Of a DNA stretch of 19,265 bases, positions 6,465 to 14,868 are shown piece after piece. Each line of letters begins with the position of its first letter. Positions within the stretch are counted from its first letter, which is position 1. Source of the DNA: UBA3910 sp964626065 (GTDB lineage Bacteria > Bacillota > Limnochordia > Darwinibacteriales > Darwinibacteriaceae); the NCBI GenBank assembly GCA_964626065.1, contig CAZVDE010000027.1, positions 1 to 19,265 of the forward strand, read 5' to 3'. Both the position numbers and the translations under genes were made by a program. Under the pieces are notes generated by a model, which searched no databases, had not been told where the DNA came from, and saw nothing but the letters and a program-made list of their open reading frames with translations.

Positions 6465-7463
6465 CTATCCCGGATCGTAGGCGGGATACTTGATGCCCGC
6501 CGAATGCCTGGCTTTTTCTAACGTTTTCAGCACGGAGCATGTATGCTCCGACAACCGGCGGTAGGCCTTTTGATCGCCCTGCTTATAGATTTCTCTAAAT
6601 GCCAACAGCTCGTAGCGGAGCAAATCATGGTGCTCAACAGCACCTTGAACGTTGTATTCCCGCGCCGGCCCGCCATTGATCTTTATATAAAAACTGCGGC
6701 AGCCGTTGGCCCCTTGATTTACGTATAAATATCCCCGTTCGCCTTGAACGGCCACAAAGCTTTCGCCCCACGTGTCTTTGCTGCCCACCGCGGATGCCAC
6801 AAAACCGGGATACTGTAAAATAAGGCTGCCCGATGTATCTATACCGTTCTCCAGCTTATTGGCGTAGTACTTGCACTGCAGCGGTTCGCCGAACAAGCCC
6901 ATGATAAAATGCAGGTTGTAGATATTCAAATCCACCAGCGTTCCGCCTGAAAAAGCAGGGTTGAACACATTGGGTTGCTCGCCCGCCAAAACCCGATCGT
7001 AGCGGGCCGAATACTGGCTGTAATTCGCCTGTACAATCCTGATTCTGCCTAATTCGCCAATTTTCCCCTTGATCAGCTCAAAATTGGGAAGATGGATAGT
7101 TGTGATCGCCTCAAACAGAAACAAGCCCCGTTTTTTCGCCCTATCCATCAAGTCTGCCGCTTCCGCAGAGGTTGAGGTGAAGGGCTTTTCGCAAATCACG
7201 TGTTTGCCCATTTCCAAGGACCGCCGAGCCTGTTCGTAGTGGAGGCTGTTGGGTGAAGCGATATAGATCCAGTTGACACCGTCATCCGCCAGCATCTGCC
7301 CAAAATCAGTGTAGACCTTGGTGACACCGAATTTAGCCGCTAACCGCCGCCCCCTGGCCTCACTGCGCGAATATACCGCCGCACAGCTGATGTCCTCAAT
7401 CTCAGAGACAGCTTGCAGAAAAAGTTCCACAATTGATCCGGTCCCCACTGTTCCTATCCGCAC
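6465..7463 (-). CDS. Gfo/Idh/MocA-family NAD(P)-dependent oxidoreductase
   Basis: A putative cytoplasmic dehydrogenase acting on a sugar, inositol or related hydroxy compound. The N-terminal Rossmann fold shows GTVGTGS (4-10) and the family motif EKPF (92-95), whose lysine is catalytic. The C-terminal half shows GGTLVDLNIYNLHFI, the usual substrate-side block. The open frame reaches back to 7667, but that part is basic and low in family character. The GTG at 7463 has the ribosome-binding site AGAAAGGG seven bases upstream and gives the family-typical 332 residues with the Rossmann strand at residue 2. The gene stands alone, divergent from the CheX-like gene. It is not obviously part of the ADP-kinase operon because a GC hairpin and 172 bases lie between. 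Substrate unknown. Confidence 0.9.
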   Translation of the reverse strand: MRIGTVGTGSIVELFLQAVSEIEDISCAAVYSRSEARGRRLAAKFGVTKVYTDFGQMLADDGVNWIYIASPNSLHYEQARRSLEMGKHVICEKPFTSTSAEAADLMDRAKKRGLFLFEAITTIHLPNFELIKGKIGELGRIRIVQANYSQYSARYDRVLAGEQPNVFNPAFSGGTLVDLNIYNLHFIMGLFGEPLQCKYYANKLENGIDTSGSLILQYPGFVASAVGSKDTWGESFVAVQGERGYLYVNQGANGCRSFYIKINGGPAREYNVQGAVEHHDLLRYELLAFREIYKQGDQKAYRRLSEHTCSVLKTLEKARHSAGIKYPAYDPG

Positions 7464-7679
7464 ACGGCATCCCTTTCTAGGCTTCGCCCCGCGGGACGAG
7501 TCAGGTACCCTTATTAAGTTTACCACTTCCTTTGAGATAATATGGTAACCTACCGTTAATTCTTTATGAAATTGCGCCCCCCGTTCCCTTTTCGGGACGT
7601 TATCGGCCGAAAAAGTGAACCATCCACTTCTCAGCCGCACGGCAACCGCCGCGGCCCCCAATGGCAACCCGCAATGGCC
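7464..7679. other. Divergent intergenic region without a gene
   Basis: Together with the promoter and leader that follow, about 330 bases separate the oxidoreductase start (7463) from the CheX-like start (7793). The frame of the oxidoreductase is open across most of it but shows no family sequence. An inverted repeat TTTTCGG (7589-7595) and CCGAAAA (7607-7613) is present. No convincing promoter for the oxidoreductase was found. Confidence 0.5.
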
Positions 7680-7708
7680 TTGGATTAACCCTGGTATGCA
7701 GTTAGAAT
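7680..7708 (+). promoter_or_regulatory. SigA-type promoter for the CheX-like/CheY genes
   Basis: TTGGAT (7680-7685), a 17-base spacer and TAGAAT (7703-7708) give a good vegetative promoter; the predicted start near 7715 leaves a leader of about 78 bases. No flagellar or SigD-type element was seen. Confidence 0.55.
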
Positions 7709-7792
7709 TTATGTTAAAATATGGACAGGGTTGAAAAAAATGGCAGCCGGCTGAGGACTATTAACGACTTAGAAACTGGAAAGGGGATGGCA

Positions 7793-8680
7793 ATGTTTCA
7801 ACAGCACTTTCTAAATTACTTAGTGGAAAAAAAGGAAATCTCCGGGGAACAAAGGTCTTTTATTCAAAAAGAGCAGCAAAACGCCCGCGTTAAACTGGGC
7901 CTGATTGCGATCGCTGAAAAATTAATGAACAGCAAGCAAACGGAAGAGTTAAATGACCTCCAGCGCCGCACGGACCGCCGCTTCGGCGATTTGGCGATTG
8001 AAAAAGGATACTTGACTGAAGAACAGCTGAACCGGCTTTTGAAAAAACAGGGAAACCCTTTTCTGCAATTGGTTCAAATCCTCACAGATCACGAACTCTT
8101 TAGTATGGAACAAATCGAACAGCACTTAAATGCATACCGCAGCGCCTATGGCTTTTCCCGGGCAGAACTGGAAATATTAAAGTCGGGCGAAGTTGATTCC
8201 ATTATTCCCCTTTTCGTAAAAACGGACAAAGCACCGGCCGGTGATTACCTCGCCTTGGCCATCCGCAACGTAATCCGCTTTATCCACAATCAGCCCCTGG
8301 TGCAGCAGGTGCAGACAGGCACTGAATACGAGGCCGATAATTTGGCCTACCAGGAACTGACCGGGGACCATCATCTGTGGCTTGGTTTCGCCGGCCCTGG
8401 GGGCAGCCTGCTTGAGATTGCCTCTCCCTTCGCTCGGGAGACTTTTACCCAAGTGGATGAAGATGCCTTTGACGCGGTTTGTGAATTTATCAACTGCATT
8501 AATGGACTTTTTGCCACCAAACAAAGCCACAGCAATGTGAAACTAGAGATAATGCCTCCCCATTGTAGTCGGCAGCAGACGCTGAAAGCCGCGGGAGGTT
8601 TTTATCTGGTACCCCTTGTCCTCAATGGTCAAAGCATTGATTTAATTGCAGTTGTGGATGGCCCGGTAGACTTAATTTAG
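7793..8680 (+). CDS. CheX-like CheY-phosphatase with extra N-terminal helical region
   Basis: A 295-residue soluble protein. The C-terminal domain (about 145-295) has the CheC/CheX/FliY signature DxxxExxN as Asp227, Glu231, Asn234, followed 21-22 residues later by prolines 255-256. In known CheX proteins the Glu and Asn attack phospho-CheY. The N-terminal part (1-140) is helical and charged and carries a KGYLTEEQLNRLL unit (71-83) and a similar LFSMEQIEQHL unit, resembling the short helical repeats of GspE/MshE N-terminal domains. Plain CheX is only about 150 residues, so this is a fusion. The frame opens at 7721, but the RBS GGAAAGGGG (7778-7786) fits the ATG at 7793, six bases downstream. 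The cheY-like gene follows after 12 bases, making a substrate-phosphatase pair likely. Confidence 0.75.
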   Translation: MFQQHFLNYLVEKKEISGEQRSFIQKEQQNARVKLGLIAIAEKLMNSKQTEELNDLQRRTDRRFGDLAIEKGYLTEEQLNRLLKKQGNPFLQLVQILTDHELFSMEQIEQHLNAYRSAYGFSRAELEILKSGEVDSIIPLFVKTDKAPAGDYLALAIRNVIRFIHNQPLVQQVQTGTEYEADNLAYQELTGDHHLWLGFAGPGGSLLEIASPFARETFTQVDEDAFDAVCEFINCINGLFATKQSHSNVKLEIMPPHCSRQQTLKAAGGFYLVPLVLNGQSIDLIAVVDGPVDLI

Positions 8681-8692
8681 GAGGGAACAGCA

Positions 8693-9064
8693 GTGGCCAA
8701 AATTTTAATAGTTGATGATTCCAGAACAACGAGGAAAATACTGAGAAAGATTTTGGAGGATAATGGCTACACCGTTGTGGGCGAGGCGGCGAACGGAGAA
8801 GAAGGGGTCGCCCAATTTCAAAAACTCAATCCTGATCTGACAACGATGGACATTACCATGCCTGTTCTCGACGGAATAGAAGCGATGCGTCAGATCAAAG
8901 ATAGCGACCCCAGCGCCAAAGTTATTATGATTTCGGCCGCCGGCCAAAAACACAAGGTGATGGAGGCGATGAAAGCCGGGGCCACCGAATTTCTAACCAA
9001 ACCACTGGAAGAAGAGGAAGTCCTTGAACGAATTAAGAATGTCCTACAAAGGCTTTCCAGCTAA
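8693..9064 (+). CDS. cheY: CheY-like single-domain response regulator
   Basis: A 123-residue receiver domain with no output domain. The acidic pair Asp8-Asp9, phosphoacceptor Asp53 (MDITMP), Ser81 in place of the switch Thr, and Lys103 (LTKPL) are all present. The GTG start at 8693 has a perfect AGGAGG at 8679-8684 that overlaps the stop of the CheX-like gene, so the two are translated together. It presumably takes phosphate from a histidine kinase encoded elsewhere and is dephosphorylated by the CheX-like protein. No flagellar or other chemotaxis gene is in the window, so the output may be flagellar motor control or another partner; the symbol is given by family, not by proven role. Confidence 0.92.
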   Translation: MAKILIVDDSRTTRKILRKILEDNGYTVVGEAANGEEGVAQFQKLNPDLTTMDITMPVLDGIEAMRQIKDSDPSAKVIMISAAGQKHKVMEAMKAGATEFLTKPLEEEEVLERIKNVLQRLSS

Positions 9065-9088
9065 TTCATTATCATATCTGCGCACTGC

Positions 9089-9126
9089 GGGAATGGCCCT
9101 TGCCCTGGGACCATTCCCCTTTTTTT
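9089..9126 (+). terminator. Rho-independent terminator after the CheY-like gene
   Basis: GGGAATGG (9089-9096) pairs with CCATTCCC (9111-9118) over a 14-base loop and runs into seven Ts (9120-9126). Confidence 0.9.
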
Positions 9127-9337
9127 ATCTAATAGCCGGCACTTGAACTGCTTTACTGCCGGCGAGCCTGTGACGAGAGCGAACAGTAACGGCGAAATTC
9201 AGATAGAAGGTAATGAAGGCGGGAAAGGGGTGGGGAAAATTACCGATCACCGGGTACTCTCGCCACCGCTCCCTATACCCCGATCCCGCGGTAACGCTTG
9301 AGTTCACACAACTAATGAAAGGCGGTCAGATAAAACG
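9127..9337 (+). other. Leader region with possible RNA structure, no gene
   Basis: Two GCCGGC copies (9135-9140 and 9158-9163) can pair. GGTAAT (9209-9214) can pair with ATTACC (9239-9244) around a G-rich run of GG, GGG, GGGG and GGGG. No known riboswitch was recognised and no clear promoter was seen. The RBS AAAGGCGG lies 12 bases before the GTG at 9338. Confidence 0.35.
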
Positions 9338-10774
9338 GTGAACAAAAAACTTATTTGTTTAACGGCATGCTTGCTGCTTATCCTGTTGCTTCCCTCAGCG
9401 GGGCAGGCCCAGATCGAAATTGCTTTTCCCTTTCTCACACCCAAGGTGCAGGACTACCGTGTCAAGATTCTTACGAGCGGAGAAGGCCGGGAACCCATGT
9501 CTGCCGAAGTGTACCACAAAGGCGATTTATTCATCACCCAAACTGAGCTTTTCGGCGAAAAGATACAATTTGGGGTTCGGGAAGACTCCGGCGGCACGCC
9601 GGAACCGAATCTTGCTTTGTTTTATGCCAACTATGAAGTGCGAATCGTGGATGTGCAGGAAGTGGCAGGAAGAAATGGGCTGGTTTTGGATATATACCGC
9701 AAAAGAGATCACCTTTTGATCCAACGCTATATAGTTGATCAAGAAAACGCCTTAGTCCTCAATCAATACCACTTTGATGGGCACGGAAAGGTGGTTTACA
9801 GCAGCGAAACGCTGGAGATTGACTTTGACCCTGATTTTTCCCCCATCGACTTCGATAACATTCACGAAGTGAATCTGGAATTTAAAAGCCTCAGCCAAGA
9901 GGATGTTCTTAAAGGCTTACCGTGGCTCAATCTTGCGGACCTGCCCCTAGGTGAGGGTTTTCAGATCGAAGGGTATTCGCGGGTTGTATACCCGCACGAA
10001 ATGCAGCCCGACTCATACCTAAGCGAACTGTATCAAAACACCCCGCTTGTTCATTACAGCATTTGGATCACGGATGGGTTAGAATATCTCATGATCGAAA
10101 TTTCCTCTGCACCCACCGCACAAACTCAAATCGACGATGATTCTAGGCTCATCATCGTTCGGCACGGGCCTGCCGGCACACTGGCGGTTGTGGAAAATCA
10201 GCCCATATCGCTGGAACTTAACGGGGTATCCTTTTCTCCGGAAAAAATCGGGGCAATTTTCCGGTCAGCCACCGGCATCGCTCACATCAAAAACCCGGAA
10301 GCACTACGGGAAGAAATATACGATCTGCACCTATACCCCCCCTTCCCCGTTCTTGATTACGCGACAATAGTGCAAGAAACGCTGGGCAGAGAAGAATTGG
10401 CAGAAGTAGCCCCCTGGATCAACACCCGGCCCTACACTTATCCGCAGCAGTTGGAAGTGGTGGGTTACGCCCTAGCCCGGTTCCCGGACGAAATCAGGGC
10501 CGAACTTGAGTTAGGAGCGGGCGAGCCGGACACACCCGTGGTTGAACTTGTTATCATACTATCGAACGGTGCGGATTACCACTACGTTGGCACTGCTTTT
10601 GCGGAAGACTACAGCGATGCTTTTCCCAGGACATACCATTATGCACAGAAGGCGCAGGCAGTCATCATCAGTTTCCCCACCCAACCTGTGGCGGTATTTT
10701 CCCAAAGTGCCTTTCTCTCCCATGATGAACAGCTGTCCATTCTGAAAACCTTATTCCCCACGATGATCTGGTAA
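9338..10774 (+). CDS. Exported LolA/RseB-like protein with duplicated C-terminal domain
   Basis: A 478-residue protein with a clear signal peptide (basic MNKK, hydrophobic core 5-18, cleavage probably after AGQA at 24) and no lipobox, so secreted or released after cleavage. Residues about 35-175 alternate short strands ending in DFDPDFSPIDFD, reminiscent of the LolA/RseB fold. Then come two similar units: 185-255 (PWLN, GEGFQIEGYSRVVYPHE, WITDGLEYLMIEIS) and 347-419 (PWIN, QQLEVVGYALARFPDE, ILSNGADYHYVGTA), resembling the C-terminal domain of RseB or the DUF4367 type. The assignment is by pattern only. RseB senses envelope state for an anti-sigma factor, but no sigma factor is nearby. The SdpI-like gene follows after 58 bases. 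GTG start; its RBS is rather far. Confidence 0.6.
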   Translation: MNKKLICLTACLLLILLLPSAGQAQIEIAFPFLTPKVQDYRVKILTSGEGREPMSAEVYHKGDLFITQTELFGEKIQFGVREDSGGTPEPNLALFYANYEVRIVDVQEVAGRNGLVLDIYRKRDHLLIQRYIVDQENALVLNQYHFDGHGKVVYSSETLEIDFDPDFSPIDFDNIHEVNLEFKSLSQEDVLKGLPWLNLADLPLGEGFQIEGYSRVVYPHEMQPDSYLSELYQNTPLVHYSIWITDGLEYLMIEISSAPTAQTQIDDDSRLIIVRHGPAGTLAVVENQPISLELNGVSFSPEKIGAIFRSATGIAHIKNPEALREEIYDLHLYPPFPVLDYATIVQETLGREELAEVAPWINTRPYTYPQQLEVVGYALARFPDEIRAELELGAGEPDTPVVELVIILSNGADYHYVGTAFAEDYSDAFPRTYHYAQKAQAVIISFPTQPVAVFSQSAFLSHDEQLSILKTLFPTMIW

Positions 10775-10783
10775 AGTAAAAAA

Positions 10784-10816
10784 GCGGGGCGCGGGTTGCG
10801 CTCCGCAGTCCTTTTT
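10784..10816 (+). terminator. Weak terminator or attenuator between the exported protein and SdpI-like genes
   Basis: GCGGGGCGC (10784-10792) pairs with GCGCTCCGC (10798-10806) over a five-base loop with one G-T pair, followed by AGTCC and five Ts. The offset T-run suggests partial termination, with the next RBS (AAGGAG) immediately after. Confidence 0.5.
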
Positions 10817-10832
10817 AAGGAGATGAAACACT

Positions 10833-11498
10833 GTGCAGAGAAACAAGGTGATTTTTGCATTCCTAGGTGTCTTTCCCGTACTCTTAGCAGCCCTTGCCGT
10901 AAACTATCTGCCCGAAAAAGTCCCCGCCCACTATAATTTTGCCGGAGAGGTAACAAGGTATGGGAGCAAGTGGGAGGTTTTCATCCTCCCATTAATAACT
11001 TTGTTGATTGCCCCTTTTGTAATTTGGGCGCTCAAGTCCACAAGCAAAAAACAGGCCAAAGAAGGCGGGACTGAGGCCAAGGAAATTATTGTCGCGGGTT
11101 ATATACTTCTGGTTACCTTCAACCTGCTCAGCATCTTTTTCCTTTACACCGCCTGCAAGCGGGTGGAAAACCTCAGCACTGAAGTTGACTATTTTAAACT
11201 GCTTTTTTCCATGCTTGGTGCCTTTTTTCTCGTGATGGGCGGCGTCATGCCCAAATTAAAGCGCAACAGTATTATTGGCCTAAGAACGAAATGGAGTTTA
11301 AGCAGTGACGAAGCCTGGGCAAAAAGCCAAAGGTTCGCAGGGGCCGTTACCGCCATCTCCGGTATCTTGCTGCTGTTGGGCAATATCTTTATCTTCCGCC
11401 AAACTCAAGCGGTGGTCTTTTCCGCCGCCGTGATTGTCCTAAACCTCATAATCTCGGCAGCATACACCTCTAAGGCGGCAAAAATTAAAGACCGCTAG
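10833..11498 (+). CDS. SdpI-family (DUF1648) membrane protein
   Basis: A 221-residue protein with about six membrane segments. The DUF1648 signature VPAHYNFAGEVTRYGSKW (34-51) follows the first helix, and the SdpI-type C-terminal block NSIIGLRTKWSLSSDEAWAKSQRFAG follows the fourth. Bacillus SdpI gives immunity to the SdpC toxin and controls an autorepressor; most relatives have no assigned role. No sdpR-like regulator or toxin gene is adjacent, so immunity is not claimed. The GTG start at 10833 follows AAGGAG by ten bases. Its stop overlaps the galM stop of the opposite strand within the tetranucleotide CTAG, with no terminator between. Confidence 0.88.
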   Translation: MQRNKVIFAFLGVFPVLLAALAVNYLPEKVPAHYNFAGEVTRYGSKWEVFILPLITLLIAPFVIWALKSTSKKQAKEGGTEAKEIIVAGYILLVTFNLLSIFFLYTACKRVENLSTEVDYFKLLFSMLGAFFLVMGGVMPKLKRNSIIGLRTKWSLSSDEAWAKSQRFAGAVTAISGILLLLGNIFIFRQTQAVVFSAAVIVLNLIISAAYTSKAAKIKDR

Positions 11499-12538
11499 CA
11501 TACGGAAAAACGGAAGATTGTTTTATGCCGGTAGATTTCGCCGGGATCAAGCCGCGCACTGGGGAAAGAACTGTGATTGGGTGCATCGGGAAAATACTGC
11601 GTTTCTAAGCAGAAACCGCTGTGTTTACCGTAAGGCCGCCCGCTTTTTCCCTTGAAATCACCCGCAAGGTTATTGCCGGTATAAAACTGCAGGCCCGGTT
11701 TGGTGGTCAAAACTTGCAGGACTCGACCCGAGCGCGGATCGTATACTTTAGCCGCCGGGGCCAATCTTCCATCTTTGTTATTTAAAACGTAATTGTGATC
11801 GTAACCGCCAATATCCAGCTCGGAAATGCGAGCACCTATGGCGCGGCTGACGGTAAAATCCAAAGCAGTCCCCCGTACGGGCACAATTTCACCCGTGGGA
11901 ATCAAATCCTGATCAACCGCGGTATACCCGTCCGCATCGATCATGATTTCATGCGCCAGGACATTCCCCGATCCTTCACCGCTTAAGTTAAAATAGCTGT
12001 GGTTCGTTAAATTGACGATGGTTGGCTTGTCAGTAACCGCCTCATACTCCACTGACAACTCATTGCGGTCGTTTAAACGGTATCTTGCCGCGGCACGCAA
12101 GTTGCCGGGGTACCCTTCTTCCCCGTCCACAGATAGATAAGATAGTTTTAGGCCCACCCAGTCCGGGCCCATATCCTGCTCGGCCCGCCACACCACGTGG
12201 CCGAAATGCCGCGTTCCCCCATGCAGATGATTGCGGCCCGCATTCAAGCTGAGCCGATATTCCACCCCATCCAATGTGAACCGGCCCCGGGCAATCCTGT
12301 TCGCGTAGCGGCCCGCGATCACCCCGAAATTGGGATGACGTTCCAAATACGGGCTTAGGCTGTCAAACCCAAGCACCACATCATCAATGCCGCCATGCTT
12401 ATCCGCCACCTTCAGGGCGGTAATAATTCCGCCTAAGTTAATGATTTGCACAACCATCCCCTCGGCATTAACCAAGGTATACCGGTTAACTTCTTCTCCG
12501 GCGGGTGTTCTGCCAAACAATTCTTGCGTGATTTTCAC
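11495..12538 (-). CDS. galM: Aldose 1-epimerase (mutarotase)
   Basis: Interconverts alpha and beta anomers of free aldoses such as glucose. The 347 residues match the family. Active-site residues are visible: His106 in NHLHGG, the catalytic His180 in NLTNHSYFN, Asp247 in GYDHNY and the catalytic Glu312 in LETQ. The start is a GTG at 12538 with GGGGGAG six bases upstream. It is last in the sugar operon, 27 bases after the GH65 gene. GH65 phosphorylases are anomer-specific, so an epimerase in the same transcript helps to equilibrate the released or imported sugar. No terminator is seen after it. Confidence 0.96.
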   Translation of the reverse strand: MKITQELFGRTPAGEEVNRYTLVNAEGMVVQIINLGGIITALKVADKHGGIDDVVLGFDSLSPYLERHPNFGVIAGRYANRIARGRFTLDGVEYRLSLNAGRNHLHGGTRHFGHVVWRAEQDMGPDWVGLKLSYLSVDGEEGYPGNLRAAARYRLNDRNELSVEYEAVTDKPTIVNLTNHSYFNLSGEGSGNVLAHEIMIDADGYTAVDQDLIPTGEIVPVRGTALDFTVSRAIGARISELDIGGYDHNYVLNNKDGRLAPAAKVYDPRSGRVLQVLTTKPGLQFYTGNNLAGDFKGKSGRPYGKHSGFCLETQYFPDAPNHSSFPSARLDPGEIYRHKTIFRFSVC

Positions 12539-12565
12539 CCCGCACTCCCCCCATTGTTTTAGTCC

Positions 12566-14851
12566 TTACATGAGATGTTCGATAACAAGTTCGTCCCTGA
12601 GTTCGTATTCTTTACCACAGACCCTAATCATCGCCGGCATACCGGAAGTGAGCCTAAATCGGCTGCGGCCTGTTTCCACTTGGACGTGAATGCCGCTGCC
12701 GCGATAAGTGATTTGAAAACCATAACCGGTCCAGCCCCGCGGAAGTTTGGGATTAAAATCAATTCTATCTTCGTACAGGCGTAAACCGCCGAACCCATAG
12801 ACAACCGCCATGTAACTGCCGCCCAAGTTGGCCGTGTGCAGCCCATCCTTGGTGTTGCCGTGCGTGTTGAGCAGATCAAGTTTAGCCGAATCGCCGAAAT
12901 AATAAGCCGCCTTTTCATCAAATCCCAGCTGTGAAGCGACGATGCTGAACACACAGGCGGAAAGGGATGAATCGTGAGTGGTGATTTTTTCGTAATACTG
13001 AAAAGAGCGCCGCATAATTTCGGTATCCAAGGCATCGCCAAACAAGAAATAGGCCAGCACCGTATCTGCCTGTTTGCACACTTGGTACCGGTACAAATAG
13101 AGAGGATGGTAATGCAGCAGTAGCGGGAAGTCGCCTGCCGGAGTATTGGCCAGATCCCAAACGGGCTTTTGTAAGAACGCCTCATCCTGCGCATGAATAC
13201 CTAATTCTTCATCATAGGGTACGTACATACCTGCAGCAGCTTGCTCAAAAGCCGCGACTTCTTGCTCCGTCAAACCAATTTTTTTAGCTAATCTTTTTTC
13301 GCGCCCCGCTTCTTTAAGCCGGCGATACAGCCGCACCGCCCACAGTAGATTGTAGCGAGCCGCTAAATTAGTATAGAAATTATCATTAACGATGCAGGTG
13401 TATTCATCGGGGCCGCTCACGGCATAAATGTGGAATTTTCCCTCTTTGTAATGCCCCGCATCGAGCCAGAGGCGGGCCGTTTCAATTACCATTTCGGCGC
13501 CTTTTTCCACTATAAATTCAAAATCGCCGCTGGCGAAATAGTAAAGCAGCACCGAGAGGGCAATAGCCCCGTTAATATGGTATTGGGCGGAGCCCGAGGG
13601 AAAATAGCCGGAACATTCGCTGCCCATAATGGTCCGCCAGGGGTACAGGGCACCCCGAGAATGGCCCATAATCTTAGCGTGTTCTCGCGCCGAATCTAAA
13701 ATGCGGTAGCGGTAACTCAACAGGTTTTTCGCTATGCTCGGGAAGTTGAGAATGAAAAAGGGCTGGATGTAGATCTCGGTATCCCAAAAGAAATGCCCTT
13801 CATAACCTTCCCCGCTCAACCCCTTGGCAGAAACGCTGCTGAAGTGATCGCGTCCGGCCGATTGGAAAAGTTGGTAAATGTTGTATCTCAGCGCCAGATC
13901 CAGTTCAAGATCGCCCTCAATCTGCAGCGATGTCTGCTGCCACAATTCGGCCAGGACCTCCCGCTGTCTCTCGTACCAAAAACTCAGGGGTTCGCCCATC
14001 GCCCGCTCTAGGGCGGCAACCGCCTCTTGGCGGCAATCGCTGCAGCGAATGGAATCGGCGAAGGTGGAGTACTTAACCAGGGTAACCCGTTCGCCCCGTG
14101 CGGCGAAAACTTCCGCTTCAGCCACGGCGCAATGGCCTTCTACTGTTATGGCAAAGGCCGCGTCGGGGTGTGATGGCAGAACATTTTTCACCGCAGAACA
14201 GATGCGCAGATCCGATCTTGCCGTCTTACTTACTAAAACGGAGGCTCCGTGCAGAGTTTCTGCACTGACGGGAAAAAGATGTTCGCGCTTTTCCGCGGCA
14301 ACCCTTGGATCTTGGGGGTCAAAGTGGTTGTACACAAGCCCCCGGTGGGAAGAAACTAAGCGCACCGTCCCGGAAAAATTGAGCGGTTCGATTGTGTATT
14401 CTATGACGAATAGGTTTAAAAGGGCATGAGAAACCAATCTGGTCGTGTTAATCCTCACTTCTTTTCCCAGCGGTGAGCGCCAGATCACACTGCGCCCGGT
14501 TGTGCCGGCCTTGAAATCCAGAGAGCGTTCAGCGGCTAAGATTTCACCCTCAAACATGCTGAAACGCTCGGATTCGAGATAAACTTCGATCGTTTGGGTA
14601 TCGGCAATATTGAGCATCACCTGTTTTTCATCTATAAAACCGTGCAATTTCTCCGCATGGCAGACTTCCACCAGGTCGTAAAATCCATTAATATAAGTGC
14701 CCCTGACCGTATCATAGTCGGGGGGGTAACCTTCTTCCGGACAGGAGCGGACACCGAGATAGCCGTTGGCATTATGAAATAGTGTCTCGTGAAACAAGCA
14801 TGTTTCATTATCGAGTTTGGGTGCTTCAATTTTATAAATCCATTTCTCCAT
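12566..14851 (-). CDS. Glycoside hydrolase family 65 disaccharide phosphorylase
   Basis: A cytoplasmic inverting phosphorylase of 761 residues that cleaves an alpha-glucoside with phosphate to beta-glucose 1-phosphate and a sugar. Visible: the GH65 start (ETLFHNANGYLGVR), FWDTE (355-359), the catalytic acid Glu483 in SGPDEY, KQAD (593-596) and the phosphate-site loop TKDGLHTANLGG (667-678). The block ALYPWRTI then ECSGYFPSGSAQYHIN is closer to the nigerose/oligoglucan-type members than to what is recalled of maltose phosphorylases, so specificity is open (maltose, kojibiose, nigerose, trehalose or a glucosyl-rhamnose). The frame extends to 14983, but that extension overlaps the permease gene. 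The ATG at 14851 has AGGAGG five bases upstream. It lies 17 bases after the permease; no beta-phosphoglucomutase follows. Confidence 0.93.
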   Translation of the reverse strand: MEKWIYKIEAPKLDNETCLFHETLFHNANGYLGVRSCPEEGYPPDYDTVRGTYINGFYDLVEVCHAEKLHGFIDEKQVMLNIADTQTIEVYLESERFSMFEGEILAAERSLDFKAGTTGRSVIWRSPLGKEVRINTTRLVSHALLNLFVIEYTIEPLNFSGTVRLVSSHRGLVYNHFDPQDPRVAAEKREHLFPVSAETLHGASVLVSKTARSDLRICSAVKNVLPSHPDAAFAITVEGHCAVAEAEVFAARGERVTLVKYSTFADSIRCSDCRQEAVAALERAMGEPLSFWYERQREVLAELWQQTSLQIEGDLELDLALRYNIYQLFQSAGRDHFSSVSAKGLSGEGYEGHFFWDTEIYIQPFFILNFPSIAKNLLSYRYRILDSAREHAKIMGHSRGALYPWRTIMGSECSGYFPSGSAQYHINGAIALSVLLYYFASGDFEFIVEKGAEMVIETARLWLDAGHYKEGKFHIYAVSGPDEYTCIVNDNFYTNLAARYNLLWAVRLYRRLKEAGREKRLAKKIGLTEQEVAAFEQAAAGMYVPYDEELGIHAQDEAFLQKPVWDLANTPAGDFPLLLHYHPLYLYRYQVCKQADTVLAYFLFGDALDTEIMRRSFQYYEKITTHDSSLSACVFSIVASQLGFDEKAAYYFGDSAKLDLLNTHGNTKDGLHTANLGGSYMAVVYGFGGLRLYEDRIDFNPKLPRGWTGYGFQITYRGSGIHVQVETGRSRFRLTSGMPAMIRVCGKEYELRDELVIEHLM

Positions 14852-14868
14852 AGCAGCCTCCTGTATAT

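Noticed and set aside
7589..7613. Inverted repeat TTTTCGG/CCGAAAA as a terminator or operator
   Set aside because: The stem is short, the loop is 11 bases, no T-run follows on either strand in a useful position, and no promoter overlaps it.
7464..7667. N-terminal extension of the oxidoreductase
   Set aside because: The extension shows no family sequence, and the GTG at 7463 has a good RBS and puts the Rossmann strand at the N-terminus.
9127..9337. Known riboswitch in the leader of the exported protein
   Set aside because: Some GGTA/TACC elements recall riboswitch stems, but no known consensus (for example c-di-GMP-I) could be matched.
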